Shown one piece after another: positions 14,459 through 22,130 of a stretch of DNA of 35,979 bases. The position numbers and the translations under genes were made by a program. The stretch's first letter is position 1; every line of letters starts with the position of its first letter. The DNA lies in the NCBI GenBank assembly GCA_030528345.1, contig JAUMZB010000020.1:1-35979 (forward strand), in the 5' to 3' direction. The notes beneath the pieces are model-generated. The model was not told the DNA's origin, searched no databases, and saw only the letters and a list, made by a program, of their open reading frames with translations. Source of the DNA: Eikenella sp. (lineage in GTDB: Bacteria; Pseudomonadota; Gammaproteobacteria; Burkholderiales; Neisseriaceae).

Positions 14459-14941
14459 ATGAAGAATATGAATAAAAAAACATCGCTTTCGGCTTTATGC
14501 GCCGTTTTGCTGCTCGGCTCCGGCCAGCTGATGGCGGAAGACGTGTACAACTGGCGCAACGAGCGCGGGGTGAGCACTTATTCCGACGTGCCGCGCAATC
14601 TGCGTCCGGAAAGCAGCAATATCGTGAACGTGCGCACGCAAACCAGCCGCCCCGCCGCCGCGCCGGCCGGCCAGCAGCAAAACCAACTGCCGCAGATTCA
14701 GGGCAGCCAAGGTGAAATTTCCGCTGCCGATCTGCGCGCCGCCGCCAACCGCGTGGCCGAAGAAGAATCCAGAAAGCTGGAAGAGGAAAACCGCAAAGTG
14801 CGCGAGCAGAACGAAGCCACCAAAGCCAGCAACTGCAACGTGGCCAAACTCAATCTGCAATACGCCCAAACCGCGCGCGTGGAAAACCGCGAGCAACTGG
14901 TTCAGCAGTATCAGAACAACGTCAACACCTACTGCCAGTGA
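14459..14941 (+). CDS. DUF4124 domain-containing periplasmic protein
   Basis: The 160-residue protein has a signal peptide (MNKKTSLSALCAVLLLGSGQLMA, cut before EDVYNW). A short DUF4124 domain follows (VYNWRNERGVSTYSDVPRN, the usual Y-W...G...YSD.P pattern). Next come a proline/glutamine-rich linker and a charged helical tail (EEESRKLEEENRKVREQNEATK) with two cysteines (SNCNV and the last-but-one residue). The role of this family is not established. Start 14459 has GGGGA (14446-14450) at eight bases. Its stop overlaps the uvrC GTG by four bases, so the two genes look translationally coupled. Confidence 0.85.
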   Translation: MKNMNKKTSLSALCAVLLLGSGQLMAEDVYNWRNERGVSTYSDVPRNLRPESSNIVNVRTQTSRPAAAPAGQQQNQLPQIQGSQGEISAADLRAAANRVAEEESRKLEEENRKVREQNEATKASNCNVAKLNLQYAQTARVENREQLVQQYQNNVNTYCQ

Positions 14942-16812
14942 TCGGTTGCGGTTTGGATGCGGCACCAGGTAAGAATCAGGGCGCGCCGGCTTTCGATGTG
15001 GCCGGCTACCTGAAAAACCTGCCCAACCTGCCCGGCGTTTATCGTTTTCTCGATAAAGACGGGCAGGTTTTGTATGTCGGCAAAGCAGTGAATCTGAAAC
15101 GGCGGGTGGGCAGTTATTTCCAGAAAAACGACCTCTCGCCGCGCATCGCCCTGATGGTGGGCCAAGTGGCCTCGATTGAGGTGAGCGCCACCCGCTCGGA
15201 AACCGAAGCGCTGATTCTGGAGAACAACTTCATCAAGGCCTTGTCGCCCAAATACAATATCCTGTTTCGCGACGACAAAAGCTACCCGTATCTGATGCTG
15301 AGCGGGCACGAGTTTCCGCAACTGGCGTATTACCGCGGCAGCCTGAAAAAGCCCAACCAGTATTTCGGGCCGTATCCCAACGGCTATGCGGTGCGCGACA
15401 GCATACAGATATTGCAGAAAGTGTTTTTGCTGCGCACCTGCGAAGACAGCGTGTTTGCCCACCGCGACCGCGCCTGCCTGCTGTATCAGATCAAACGCTG
15501 CTCCGGCCCCTGCGTCGGCCACATTTCTCGGGAAGCCTATCGGGAAAGCGTGGCGGAGGCGGTTACTTTCCTCAACGGCCGCACCGACCAGCTGCTGCAG
15601 ATGCTCACGGAAAAAATGCAGCAGGCCGCTGCCGCGCTCGATTTCGAACAGGCCGCCCGCTACCGCGACCAAATCCAGGCCTTGGGCACGGTGCAGAGCC
15701 AGCAGTTTATCGACAGCAAAAACCCGCATAATCCGCACAACATCGACATCTTGGCTTTGGCGGCGGAGCAGGGCGGCGTGTGCGTCCATTGGGTGAGCAT
15801 CCGCGGCGGCCGGCGGGTGGGCGACAAAAGTTTTTTCCCCGATACCCGCCACCACCTTGAAGAAGACCCGGCCTCCTACGGCGAAGCCTTTGCCGCACAA
15901 CATTATTTGGGCAAAGACAAGCCCGATGTGGTCATCAGCAATTTCAGGCTGCCTGAAAGCCTGCAGGCTGCGATGAACGAAGAGCAGGGGCGGCAGATTC
16001 AGTTTGTATCGAAAACCGTGGGCGAGCGCAGGGTTTGGCTGAACATGGCCGAACAAAATGCCTTGCTCGCCATCCGCCAGCATGTGCAGCAAAACCAGAA
16101 CCAGGCGCAGCGCGTGGCCGCGCTGGCCGAGTTGCTGGACATGCCCGCCGAAGATTTGAACCGCATCGAATGTTTCGACATCAGCCACACCCAGGGCGAA
16201 GCCGCGGTGGCTTCCTGCGTGGTGTATGAACGGCAGGACATGCGCCCCGACCAATACCGCCGCTACAATATCGCCGCCGCCAAGGCGGGAGACGATTATG
16301 CCGCCATGCGCGAAGTATTAACCCGCCGTTACGGCAAATTGGCCGCCGGCAGCGAAGAAGACGGCCGCCGGCCCGATTTGGTGCTCATCGACGGCGGCAA
16401 AGGGCAGGTGGCGATGGCGCAGCAGGTATGGCGCGAATTGGGCATGGCCCTGCCGATTGTGGGCATTGCCAAGGGGCCGGAGCGCAAAGCCGGCTTGGAG
16501 GAGCTGATCATCCCGCATCTGGATACGGAGATGAAGCTGCCCCCGCACCATCCCGCTTTGCACCTGCTGCAAACCGTGCGTGACGAATCGCACCGTTTTG
16601 CCGTCAGCGGCCACCGCCGCAAACGCGGCAAGGCACGCACCACATCTGCGCTGGCGGAGATTCCCGGCATCGGTCCCAAGCGCCGTCGCAGCCTGCTCAC
16701 CCGCTTCGGCGGCCTGCGCGGCATTCAGGCCGCGAGTGTGGACGATTTGGCGCAAACCGAAGGCATCAGCCGGGCCTTGGCCGAGAAAATTTATGCAACG
16801 CTGCACGGCTGA
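14938..16812 (+). CDS. uvrC: excinuclease ABC subunit C
   Basis: Makes both incisions around DNA lesions marked by UvrAB. The 624-residue protein has the GIY-YIG 3'-nuclease domain (PGVYRFLDKDGQVLYVGKA at about 33-51), a UVR motif that binds UvrB (DFEQAARYRDQI near residue 237), the RNase-H-like 5'-nuclease domain (FDISHTQGEA, LIDGGKGQ), and C-terminal helix-hairpin-helix motifs (IPGIGPKRRRSLL, then EGISRALAEKI). The start is probably the GTG at 14938, which overlaps the previous stop in GTGA; TTG 14953 is an alternative. There is no free-standing Shine-Dalgarno. GYLK near residue 23 is encoded by a DUS variant, and a simDUS copy (about 15947-15958) lies inside the gene. Confidence 0.96.
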   Translation: MIGCGLDAAPGKNQGAPAFDVAGYLKNLPNLPGVYRFLDKDGQVLYVGKAVNLKRRVGSYFQKNDLSPRIALMVGQVASIEVSATRSETEALILENNFIKALSPKYNILFRDDKSYPYLMLSGHEFPQLAYYRGSLKKPNQYFGPYPNGYAVRDSIQILQKVFLLRTCEDSVFAHRDRACLLYQIKRCSGPCVGHISREAYRESVAEAVTFLNGRTDQLLQMLTEKMQQAAAALDFEQAARYRDQIQALGTVQSQQFIDSKNPHNPHNIDILALAAEQGGVCVHWVSIRGGRRVGDKSFFPDTRHHLEEDPASYGEAFAAQHYLGKDKPDVVISNFRLPESLQAAMNEEQGRQIQFVSKTVGERRVWLNMAEQNALLAIRQHVQQNQNQAQRVAALAELLDMPAEDLNRIECFDISHTQGEAAVASCVVYERQDMRPDQYRRYNIAAAKAGDDYAAMREVLTRRYGKLAAGSEEDGRRPDLVLIDGGKGQVAMAQQVWRELGMALPIVGIAKGPERKAGLEELIIPHLDTEMKLPPHHPALHLLQTVRDESHRFAVSGHRRKRGKARTTSALAEIPGIGPKRRRSLLTRFGGLRGIQAASVDDLAQTEGISRALAEKIYATLHG

Positions 16813-16905
16813 AGGCCGGCTGAAACGTTTGGCCGTATCCGGTTGCAAGATTGATTTTGAGTATTGCGGACGGCCGGCACCCAGCCTGATCCGTCGGAAA
16901 ACATT

Positions 16906-17472
16906 ATGTCTTGGAATATCCCCATTCTGCTCACTTGGTCGCGGATTCTGATGATTCCTCTGTTTACCGCCCTGTTTTATCTGCCGGGTACGTGGCGGGT
17001 GGAAATGCAGTTCGTCAATTGGAGTGCGGCCTTTATTTTTGTTTTGGCCGCAGTAACCGACTGGTTCGACGGCTTTTTGGCCCGCCGTTGGCAGCAGACT
17101 TCCGATTTCGGTGCTTTTCTCGATCCGGTGGCAGACAAGCTGATGGTGGCGGTGGCACTGATTTTGCTGGTGAAGTTGGAGCGCACGTGGGCGATTTACG
17201 CCATGATCATCATCGGCCGCGAAATCACCATTTCCGCCCTGCGCGAATGGATGGCGCAATTGGGCAAGCGCAGCAGCGTGGCGGTGGCCACCATCGGCAA
17301 ATTCAAAACCGCCGCCCAAATGGCGGCCATCACCCTGCTGCTGCTGGAAAGCTGGCCCGAGCAGGGCTGGAACTTTATCTGGCTGGGCAATGTCCTGATG
17401 TTGATTGCTGCCGTTTTGACGCTGTGGTCGATGTTTTACTACCTCAAAATGGCGGTAAAGGAGTTCAGGTAG
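16906..17472 (+). CDS. pgsA: CDP-diacylglycerol--glycerol-3-phosphate 3-phosphatidyltransferase
   Basis: Integral inner-membrane enzyme making phosphatidylglycerophosphate, the first step to phosphatidylglycerol and cardiolipin. The 188-residue protein has the CDP-alcohol phosphotransferase signature with spaced acidic residues: DWFDGFLARR, then SDFGAFLDPVADK near residues 47-74. Several hydrophobic helices are visible, and the C-terminus LWSMFYYLK is typical. I start at 16906 (MSWNIPILLTW), with CGGAAAA just before it. Its TAG stop is part of a DUS variant (TTC AGG TAG CCC). uvrC followed by pgsA is a familiar pairing in proteobacteria. Confidence 0.96.
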   Translation: MSWNIPILLTWSRILMIPLFTALFYLPGTWRVEMQFVNWSAAFIFVLAAVTDWFDGFLARRWQQTSDFGAFLDPVADKLMVAVALILLVKLERTWAIYAMIIIGREITISALREWMAQLGKRSSVAVATIGKFKTAAQMAAITLLLLESWPEQGWNFIWLGNVLMLIAAVLTLWSMFYYLKMAVKEFR

Positions 17473-17482
17473 CCCGCACTTG

Positions 17483-17508
17483 CCCCGCCGTCCGGCGGGG
17501 ATTTTTAT
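17483..17508 (+). terminator. rho-independent terminator of pgsA
   Basis: CCCCGCC (17483-17489) pairs with GGCGGGG (17494-17500) around GTCC, followed by ATTTTTAT. A textbook intrinsic terminator. Confidence 0.9.
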
Positions 17509-17531
17509 GTGCCAAATAAACATTTACTTAT

Positions 17532-17597
17532 GGGCAAATTTGCCCGCATACAAAAATTGCCGGCTTTGGCAAGTCTTCCGCCGGCCGGCAAATTTCC
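17532..17597. promoter_or_regulatory. cluster of GGCAAATTT-type palindromes upstream of nrdA
   Basis: GGGCAAATTTGCCC (17532-17545) is a perfect 14-bp palindrome. TTGCC (17557-17561) and GGCAA (17568-17572) form a second interrupted one. GGCAAATTTCC (17587-17597) repeats half of the first. Their centres are about 26-28 bp apart, in the 209-bp gap before nrdA. They do not match the known NrdR box. Operator function is inference from position and symmetry only. Confidence 0.4.
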
Positions 17598-17628
17598 GTA
17601 CTATTGCACCCGTCTACATAAAATCACC

Positions 17629-17650
17629 AGCACACTGTTACCGGTGTGCT
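17629..17650 (+). promoter_or_regulatory. hairpin in the nrdA leader
   Basis: AGCACACTG (17629-17637) pairs with CGGTGTGCT (17642-17650), with one G-U pair, around the loop TTAC. It lies 32-53 bases before the nrdA ATG and just after a possible -10, TAAAAT (17619-17624). It could stabilise the 5' end or affect translation. Confidence 0.4.
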
Positions 17651-17681
17651 TCTTTGCAGAAATTTATAGGGAAGCCGTGCC

Positions 17682-19961
17682 ATGAACGATACCGCCAACA
17701 TGAAAGTGACCAAACGCGACGGCCGTTTGGAGCCGATTGATTTGTATAAAATCCATCGTGTGATCACTTGGGCCGCATCCGGCCTGCAGAATGTGTCGGT
17801 ATCGCAGGTGGAGCTCAAATCCCACATCCAGTTTTACAACGGCATCCGCACCGACGACATCCACGAAACCATCATCAAGGCGGCGGCGGATTTGATTTCT
17901 CCCGAAACGCCGGACTACCAATATCTGGCGGCGCGCTTGGCAGTGTTCCACTTGCGCAAAATCGCCTACGGCGAGTTCGACCCGCCCCACCTCTACGACC
18001 ATGTGGCCAAACTCACGGCCGCCGGCAAATACGACCGCCACATCCTTGAAGATTACAGCCGCGCAGAGTTCGACGAACTCAACGCCTATATCGACCACGA
18101 ACGCGACATGACCTTCTCCTACGGCGCGGTCAAGCAGCTGGAAGGCAAATATCTGGTGCAAAACCGGGTGAGCCGCCAAATCTACGAAACGCCGCAGTTT
18201 TTGTATATCTTGGTGGCCATGTGCCTGTTTGCCAAATATCCGCCAGCCACCCGCCTGGATTATGTGAAACGCTTTTACGATGCCGTTTCCACCTTCAAAA
18301 TTTCCCTGCCTACGCCGATTATGTCGGGCGTGCGCACGCCTACGCGCCAGTTTTCAAGCTGCGTGTTGATTGAATGCGACGACAGCCTGGATTCCATCAA
18401 CGCCACCACCAGCGCGATTGTGAAATATGTTTCGCAACGCGCCGGCATCGGCATCAACGCCGGCCGCATCCGTGGCCTGGGCAGCGAAATCCGCGGCGGC
18501 GAAGCCCAGCACACCGGCTGCATTCCCTTCTTCAAAATGTTTCAGGCCGCCGTGAAATCCTGCTCCCAAGGCGGGGTGCGCGGCGGCGCGGCCACGCTGT
18601 TCTATCCCTTGTGGCACATCGAAGTGGAAAGCCTCTTGGTGCTGAAAAACAACCGCGGCGTGGAAGACAACCGCGTGCGTCATCTCGACTACGGCGTGCA
18701 AATCAACCGCCTGCTCTACACCCGTTTGATTAAAGGCGGTGACATCGCCCTGTTTTCGCCGCACGAAGTGCCCGGCCTCTACGATGCCTTTTTTGCCGAT
18801 CAGGACGAATTCGAACGCCTCTACACCCAATACGAGCAAAACCCTTCCATCCGCAAGCGCGTGGTATCCGCCACCGATTTGTTCTCCTTGCTGATGCAGG
18901 AGCGCGCCGGCACCGGCCGCATCTATATTCAAAACGTCGATCACTGCAACACCCACAGCCCCTTTGATCCCGCCGTGGCACCGGTGCGCCAGTCCAATCT
19001 GTGCCTGGAAATTGCGCTGCCCACCAAACCGCTGAACGACATCAACGACGAAAACGGCGAAATCGCCCTGTGCACCTTGTCGGCCTTTAATCTGGGCACC
19101 CTGGAAAGCCTGGACGAGTTGGCAGGCTTGGCCGATTTGGCGGTGCGCGCGCTGGACGCCTTGCTCGATTACCAAGACTACCCGATCAAGGCGGCGCAGA
19201 TGGCCACCATGAACCGCCGCACCTTGGGCGTGGGGGTGATCAATTTCGCCTACTATCTGGCCAAAAACGGCACCCGTTATAGCGACCCGGCCGCCCTGAG
19301 CCTGACCCACCGCACATTTGAGGCGATTCAATATTATCTGCTCAAAGCCTCGGTGAATCTGGCCAAAGAATTCGGCCCCTGCCCGCTGTTTCACGAAACG
19401 ACCTATGCCCAAGGCAAGCTGCCCATCGACACCTACAAAAAAGACCTCGACGGCATTTGCAACGAGCCTTTGCACTTGGATTGGGAGGGGCTGCGCGCCG
19501 ATATCCTGCAACACGGTCTGCGCAACTCCACCCTCACCGCGCTGATGCCCAGCGAAACCAGCTCGCAGATTGCCAACGCCACCAACGGCATCGAGCCGCC
19601 GCGCGGCCTGGTGTCGGTGAAAGCTTCCAAAGACGGCATTCTCAAACAAGTGGTGCCCGAATTCGAGCGCTTGAAAGACCGATACGAAACCCTGTGGCAG
19701 ATGCCCAATAACGAGGGCTACCTGAAACTAGTGGGCATTATGCAGAAGTTTGTCGATCAGGCGATTTCGGCCAACACTTCTTACGACCCGGCCAAATTCG
19801 AAGGCCACAAAGTGCCGATGAAGCAGATGCTCAAAGACCTGCTCACCGCCTACAAATTCGGCCTCAAAACCCTGTATTACCACAACACCCGCGACGGCGC
19901 CGACGATACCCAGGTGGATTTGCAGGACGACGGCTGTGCCGGCGGGGCGTGTAAAATTTAA
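17682..19961 (+). CDS. nrdA: class Ia ribonucleoside-diphosphate reductase alpha subunit
   Basis: Large, catalytic subunit reducing ribonucleoside diphosphates to deoxy forms. At 759 residues it matches E. coli NrdA closely. It has an N-terminal ATP-cone (VTKRDGRLEPIDLYKIHRV), where dATP would inhibit the enzyme. The active-site redox cysteine is in QFSSCVLIECDDS, and the NLCLE segment carries the radical-site cysteine and glutamate. The radical-transfer tyrosine pair is in KTLYYHNTR, and the C-terminal swinging-arm cysteines are in DGCAGGACKI. AGGGAAG lies upstream of the ATG at 17682. The normal downstream partner nrdB is displaced by about 900 bp by a foreign-looking cassette. GYLK near the C-terminus comes from a DUS variant. 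Confidence 0.98.
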   Translation: MNDTANMKVTKRDGRLEPIDLYKIHRVITWAASGLQNVSVSQVELKSHIQFYNGIRTDDIHETIIKAAADLISPETPDYQYLAARLAVFHLRKIAYGEFDPPHLYDHVAKLTAAGKYDRHILEDYSRAEFDELNAYIDHERDMTFSYGAVKQLEGKYLVQNRVSRQIYETPQFLYILVAMCLFAKYPPATRLDYVKRFYDAVSTFKISLPTPIMSGVRTPTRQFSSCVLIECDDSLDSINATTSAIVKYVSQRAGIGINAGRIRGLGSEIRGGEAQHTGCIPFFKMFQAAVKSCSQGGVRGGAATLFYPLWHIEVESLLVLKNNRGVEDNRVRHLDYGVQINRLLYTRLIKGGDIALFSPHEVPGLYDAFFADQDEFERLYTQYEQNPSIRKRVVSATDLFSLLMQERAGTGRIYIQNVDHCNTHSPFDPAVAPVRQSNLCLEIALPTKPLNDINDENGEIALCTLSAFNLGTLESLDELAGLADLAVRALDALLDYQDYPIKAAQMATMNRRTLGVGVINFAYYLAKNGTRYSDPAALSLTHRTFEAIQYYLLKASVNLAKEFGPCPLFHETTYAQGKLPIDTYKKDLDGICNEPLHLDWEGLRADILQHGLRNSTLTALMPSETSSQIANATNGIEPPRGLVSVKASKDGILKQVVPEFERLKDRYETLWQMPNNEGYLKLVGIMQKFVDQAISANTSYDPAKFEGHKVPMKQMLKDLLTAYKFGLKTLYYHNTRDGADDTQVDLQDDGCAGGACKI

Positions 19962-20036
19962 TTTTCTCGGCAATATTTTCAGGCAGCTGTTAGCTTTTAA
20001 GACCATCTGAAACCATTATGAATAGAGGGATAAGTT

Positions 20037-20624
20037 ATGGCTGAAGAAATGGAGATAAAAGTTCTAGATAATTCTAGTGATGGAGAAAACCAAGACTTAA
20101 CTGATTGGTCTAGAAAATATGATGTTACTTTAACTGCTTTGATGAATGAGTATAATATTTATATTCAAACCCTCAAAGATGTAGATGAAAAGGCTAGTAA
20201 ATATTTATTACTCATTTCAATTTTCATTGCTGGTTTTTTTACAGTAATTTCAAGTTCACTAAGTGAGAAATTAAGATTCAACTATCCTTTAGAGTATATT
20301 GATTTACTTTCATGGTTTTTTATTGTCTGTCTAATGTTTGCTTCATTGTTTAGCTTTCTTGCAGTCAACAAAATTCTATTATCTCTTTCCTTTATAGAAA
20401 GTAGAAGATTGGCAGATTTAAGGTTAGCGCTCGAGGAAACGGGAGAAAGTAACTCGACTGAGTATAAATATGAGTTAATAAAATATTATCAAAATGCTAT
20501 TAATTTTATAGATATGAAGATAAAAGAGAAGCAGGGAAAATTAAGACTAGTATATCCGAACATGCAGTATGCATTAATATTTATACTTTTATCATGCCTT
20601 TCATTGTTTTTATTTAGGTTTTAA
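20037..20624 (+). CDS. unrecognised three-helix membrane protein (first cassette gene)
   Basis: This 195-residue protein has an acidic N-terminus and an amphipathic helix (about 24-52) leading into DVDEKASKY (48-56). Membrane helices lie at about 56-75 and 88-116, a charged helical stretch at about 118-172, and a final C-terminal helix at about 177-194. Helices preceded by a D..KAS motif occur in several small membrane-effector families of bacterial conflict systems (SLATT-like and Pycsar TM effectors). The likeness is general and I cannot assign a family. GAGGGA (20025-20030) is a good ribosome site. AT-rich codons mark it as unlike its neighbours. It lies 75 bp after nrdA and should be co-transcribed with it. 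Confidence 0.75.
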   Translation: MAEEMEIKVLDNSSDGENQDLTDWSRKYDVTLTALMNEYNIYIQTLKDVDEKASKYLLLISIFIAGFFTVISSSLSEKLRFNYPLEYIDLLSWFFIVCLMFASLFSFLAVNKILLSLSFIESRRLADLRLALEETGESNSTEYKYELIKYYQNAINFIDMKIKEKQGKLRLVYPNMQYALIFILLSCLSLFLFRF

Positions 20625-20637
20625 ATTTAAGGTGATT

Positions 20638-20820
20638 ATGACAAAAAAGAATCCAATTCCACCAGCGTTGCCGAATAGGGAAAATAGTAATATACCAGAT
20701 GATAGTTTAAAAGGGACTAGAGAAACGGAAGCTGATATTACTGAGCGAAGGCAATATAGTGAAGGTTTGAGGGTTACTCTAGAAGATAACCAAAAGAATA
20801 ATTATGCAGATAAGAAATAA
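20638..20820 (+). CDS. unrecognised 60-residue hydrophilic protein (second cassette gene)
   Basis: A small, highly charged protein with no cysteine, tryptophan or membrane segment. Its N-terminus is proline-rich (NPIPPALPNREN), followed by RETEADITERRQYSEGL and a lysine- and asparagine-rich end. AAGG (20629-20632) sits five bases before the ATG, and the gene begins 13 bp after the membrane-protein gene, so the two look like a coupled pair. The GTG at 20632 in the same frame is a less likely start. It has no recognised family. It could be a regulator or antitoxin-like partner, but only position suggests this. The short length leaves some doubt that it is expressed. Confidence 0.6.
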   Translation: MTKKNPIPPALPNRENSNIPDDSLKGTRETEADITERRQYSEGLRVTLEDNQKNNYADKK

Positions 20821-20856
20821 GTTTTGTTTTTTAAAATTTATTACTAGAGAAATAAA

Positions 20857-22011
20857 ATGTCCTGCGAACACCTTGTGATGCAATACAGCACTTTCAGCAA
20901 AGAAAAAAACAATGCTTTGCTGGAGCCGATGTTTCTCGGGCAGCCAGTGAATGTGGCGCGTTACGACCAGCAGAAATACGAGATTTTCGAAAAGCTGATT
21001 GAAAAACAGCTGTCGTTTTTCTGGCGGCCGGAAGAAATCGACGTTTCGCGCGACCGCATCGACTACCAAAACCTGCCCGAGCACGAAAAACACATTTTCA
21101 TCAGCAATCTGAAATACCAAACCCTGCTCGATTCGATTCAGGGACGCAGCCCCAATGTGGCGCTGCTGCCCTTGGTGTCGATTCCCGAACTGGAAACCTG
21201 GATTGAAACCTGGAGTTTTAGCGAAACCATCCATTCGCGCAGCTACACCCACATTATCCGCAATATCGTCAATGATCCCGCGGTGGTGTTCGACGATATC
21301 GTGCAAAACCGGTACATCATCGCCCGCGCCGAAGACATTGCCTGCTATTACGACGATTTGATCGAATACACCCAATATTACAACCTCTTGGGCGAAGGAC
21401 AGCACCGGGTGGGCGGCGAAACCGTTACCGTCAGCAAGCGCGAGCTGAAGAGAAAGCTGTATCTGTGCCTGATGTGCGTGAATGTGCTGGAGGCCATCCG
21501 TTTTTATGTGTCGTTTGCCTGCTCGTTTGCCTTTGCCGAACGCGAACTGATGGAAGGCAATGCCAAAATCATCAAGCTGATTGCCCGCGACGAAGCCCTG
21601 CACCTCACCGGCACCCAACACATGCTGAATCTGATGAAGAGCGGCACCGACGATGCGGAAATGGCCGAAATCGCGGCGGAGCTGGAAGGCGAGTGCATCG
21701 AATTGTTCAAAACGGCGGTCGCCCAAGAGAAAGAATGGGCCGAGTATTTGTTTAAAGACGGCTCCATGATCGGCCTGAATAAAGAAATTCTCAGCCAATA
21801 TGTGGAATACATCACCAATCTGCGCATGCAGGCGGTGGGTTTGGCACCGGCTTTCGAAGGAGCCAACCAAAATCCGATTCCGTGGATCAACACTTGGCTG
21901 ACCTCGGATAATGTTCAGGTAGCCCCGCAGGAGGTGGAGATTTCCTCCTACCTGGTCGGGCAGATTGATGCCGAAGTGAGTGCCGAAGATTTGGGCGATT
22001 TCGAGCTGTAA
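20857..22011 (+). CDS. nrdB: class Ia ribonucleoside-diphosphate reductase beta subunit
   Basis: Small subunit carrying the di-iron centre and the stable tyrosyl radical. The 384-residue protein is very close to E. coli Nrd[36 protein letters not shown] (radical tyrosine and iron-ligand region), [26 protein letters not shown], and the C-terminal tail that docks on NrdA. The ATG at 20857 has weak AGAGA upstream. The ATG at 20878 (MQYSTFS) matches the usual family N-terminus but has no ribosome site. The first seven codons may be a by-product of the upstream insertion. VQVAP near residue 353 overlaps a DUS variant but is conserved in the family. Confidence 0.98.
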   Translation: MSCEHLVMQYSTFSKEKNNALLEPMFLGQPVNVARYDQQKYEIFEKLIEKQLSFFWRPEEIDVSRDRIDYQNLPEHEKHIFISNLKYQTLLDSIQGRSPNVALLPLVSIPELETWIETWSFSETIHSRSYTHIIRNIVNDPAVVFDDIVQNRYIIARAEDIACYYDDLIEYTQYYNLLGEGQHRVGGETVTVSKRELKRKLYLCLMCVNVLEAIRFYVSFACSFAFAERELMEGNAKIIKLIARDEALHLTGTQHMLNLMKSGTDDAEMAEIAAELEGECIELFKTAVAQEKEWAEYLFKDGSMIGLNKEILSQYVEYITNLRMQAVGLAPAFEGANQNPIPWINTWLTSDNVQVAPQEVEISSYLVGQIDAEVSAEDLGDFEL

Positions 22012-22024
22012 GCCGCCCGCGGCG

Positions 22025-22069
22025 AAACAGGCTACCTGAAAGGCAATCACATGTTCAGGTAGCCTGTTT
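22025..22069 (+). terminator. DUS-pair hairpin after nrdB
   Basis: AAACAGGCTACCTGAA (22025-22040) and its exact complement (22054-22069) give a 16-bp stem with a 13-base loop, then GTTTG. Both arms contain an exact DUS. It lies between nrdB and yfaE, so it may reduce rather than abolish transcription into yfaE. Confidence 0.75.
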
Positions 22070-22130
22070 GTTTGAATAAGTGTGTCACAATGCGGCCGAT
22101 GCTTTTTGTTCTCTGAAGTTTTGTTCTGTT

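Larger units (their letters stand above)
19952..20840. other. AT-rich cassette inserted between nrdA and nrdB
   Basis: From just after the nrdA stop to just before nrdB the base composition drops sharply (about one third G+C by eye) and codon use shifts to AT-ending codons. Two same-strand genes lie inside. The nonamer TAAAATTTA occurs at both edges (19952-19960, overlapping the nrdA stop, and 20832-20840). No exact DUS occurs inside. Worn DUS-like words lie near the left edge (TTCAGGCAGCTG at 19978-19989, AGACCATCTGAA at 20000-20011). No transposase, integrase or tRNA adjoins it. That it was acquired horizontally is inference from composition and position. Confidence 0.7.

Noticed and set aside
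20037..20820. Cassette considered as a prophage remnant or classic toxin-antitoxin pair
   Set aside because: No phage gene, integrase or known toxin or antitoxin motif is present. Only a general effector-like membrane layout is supported.
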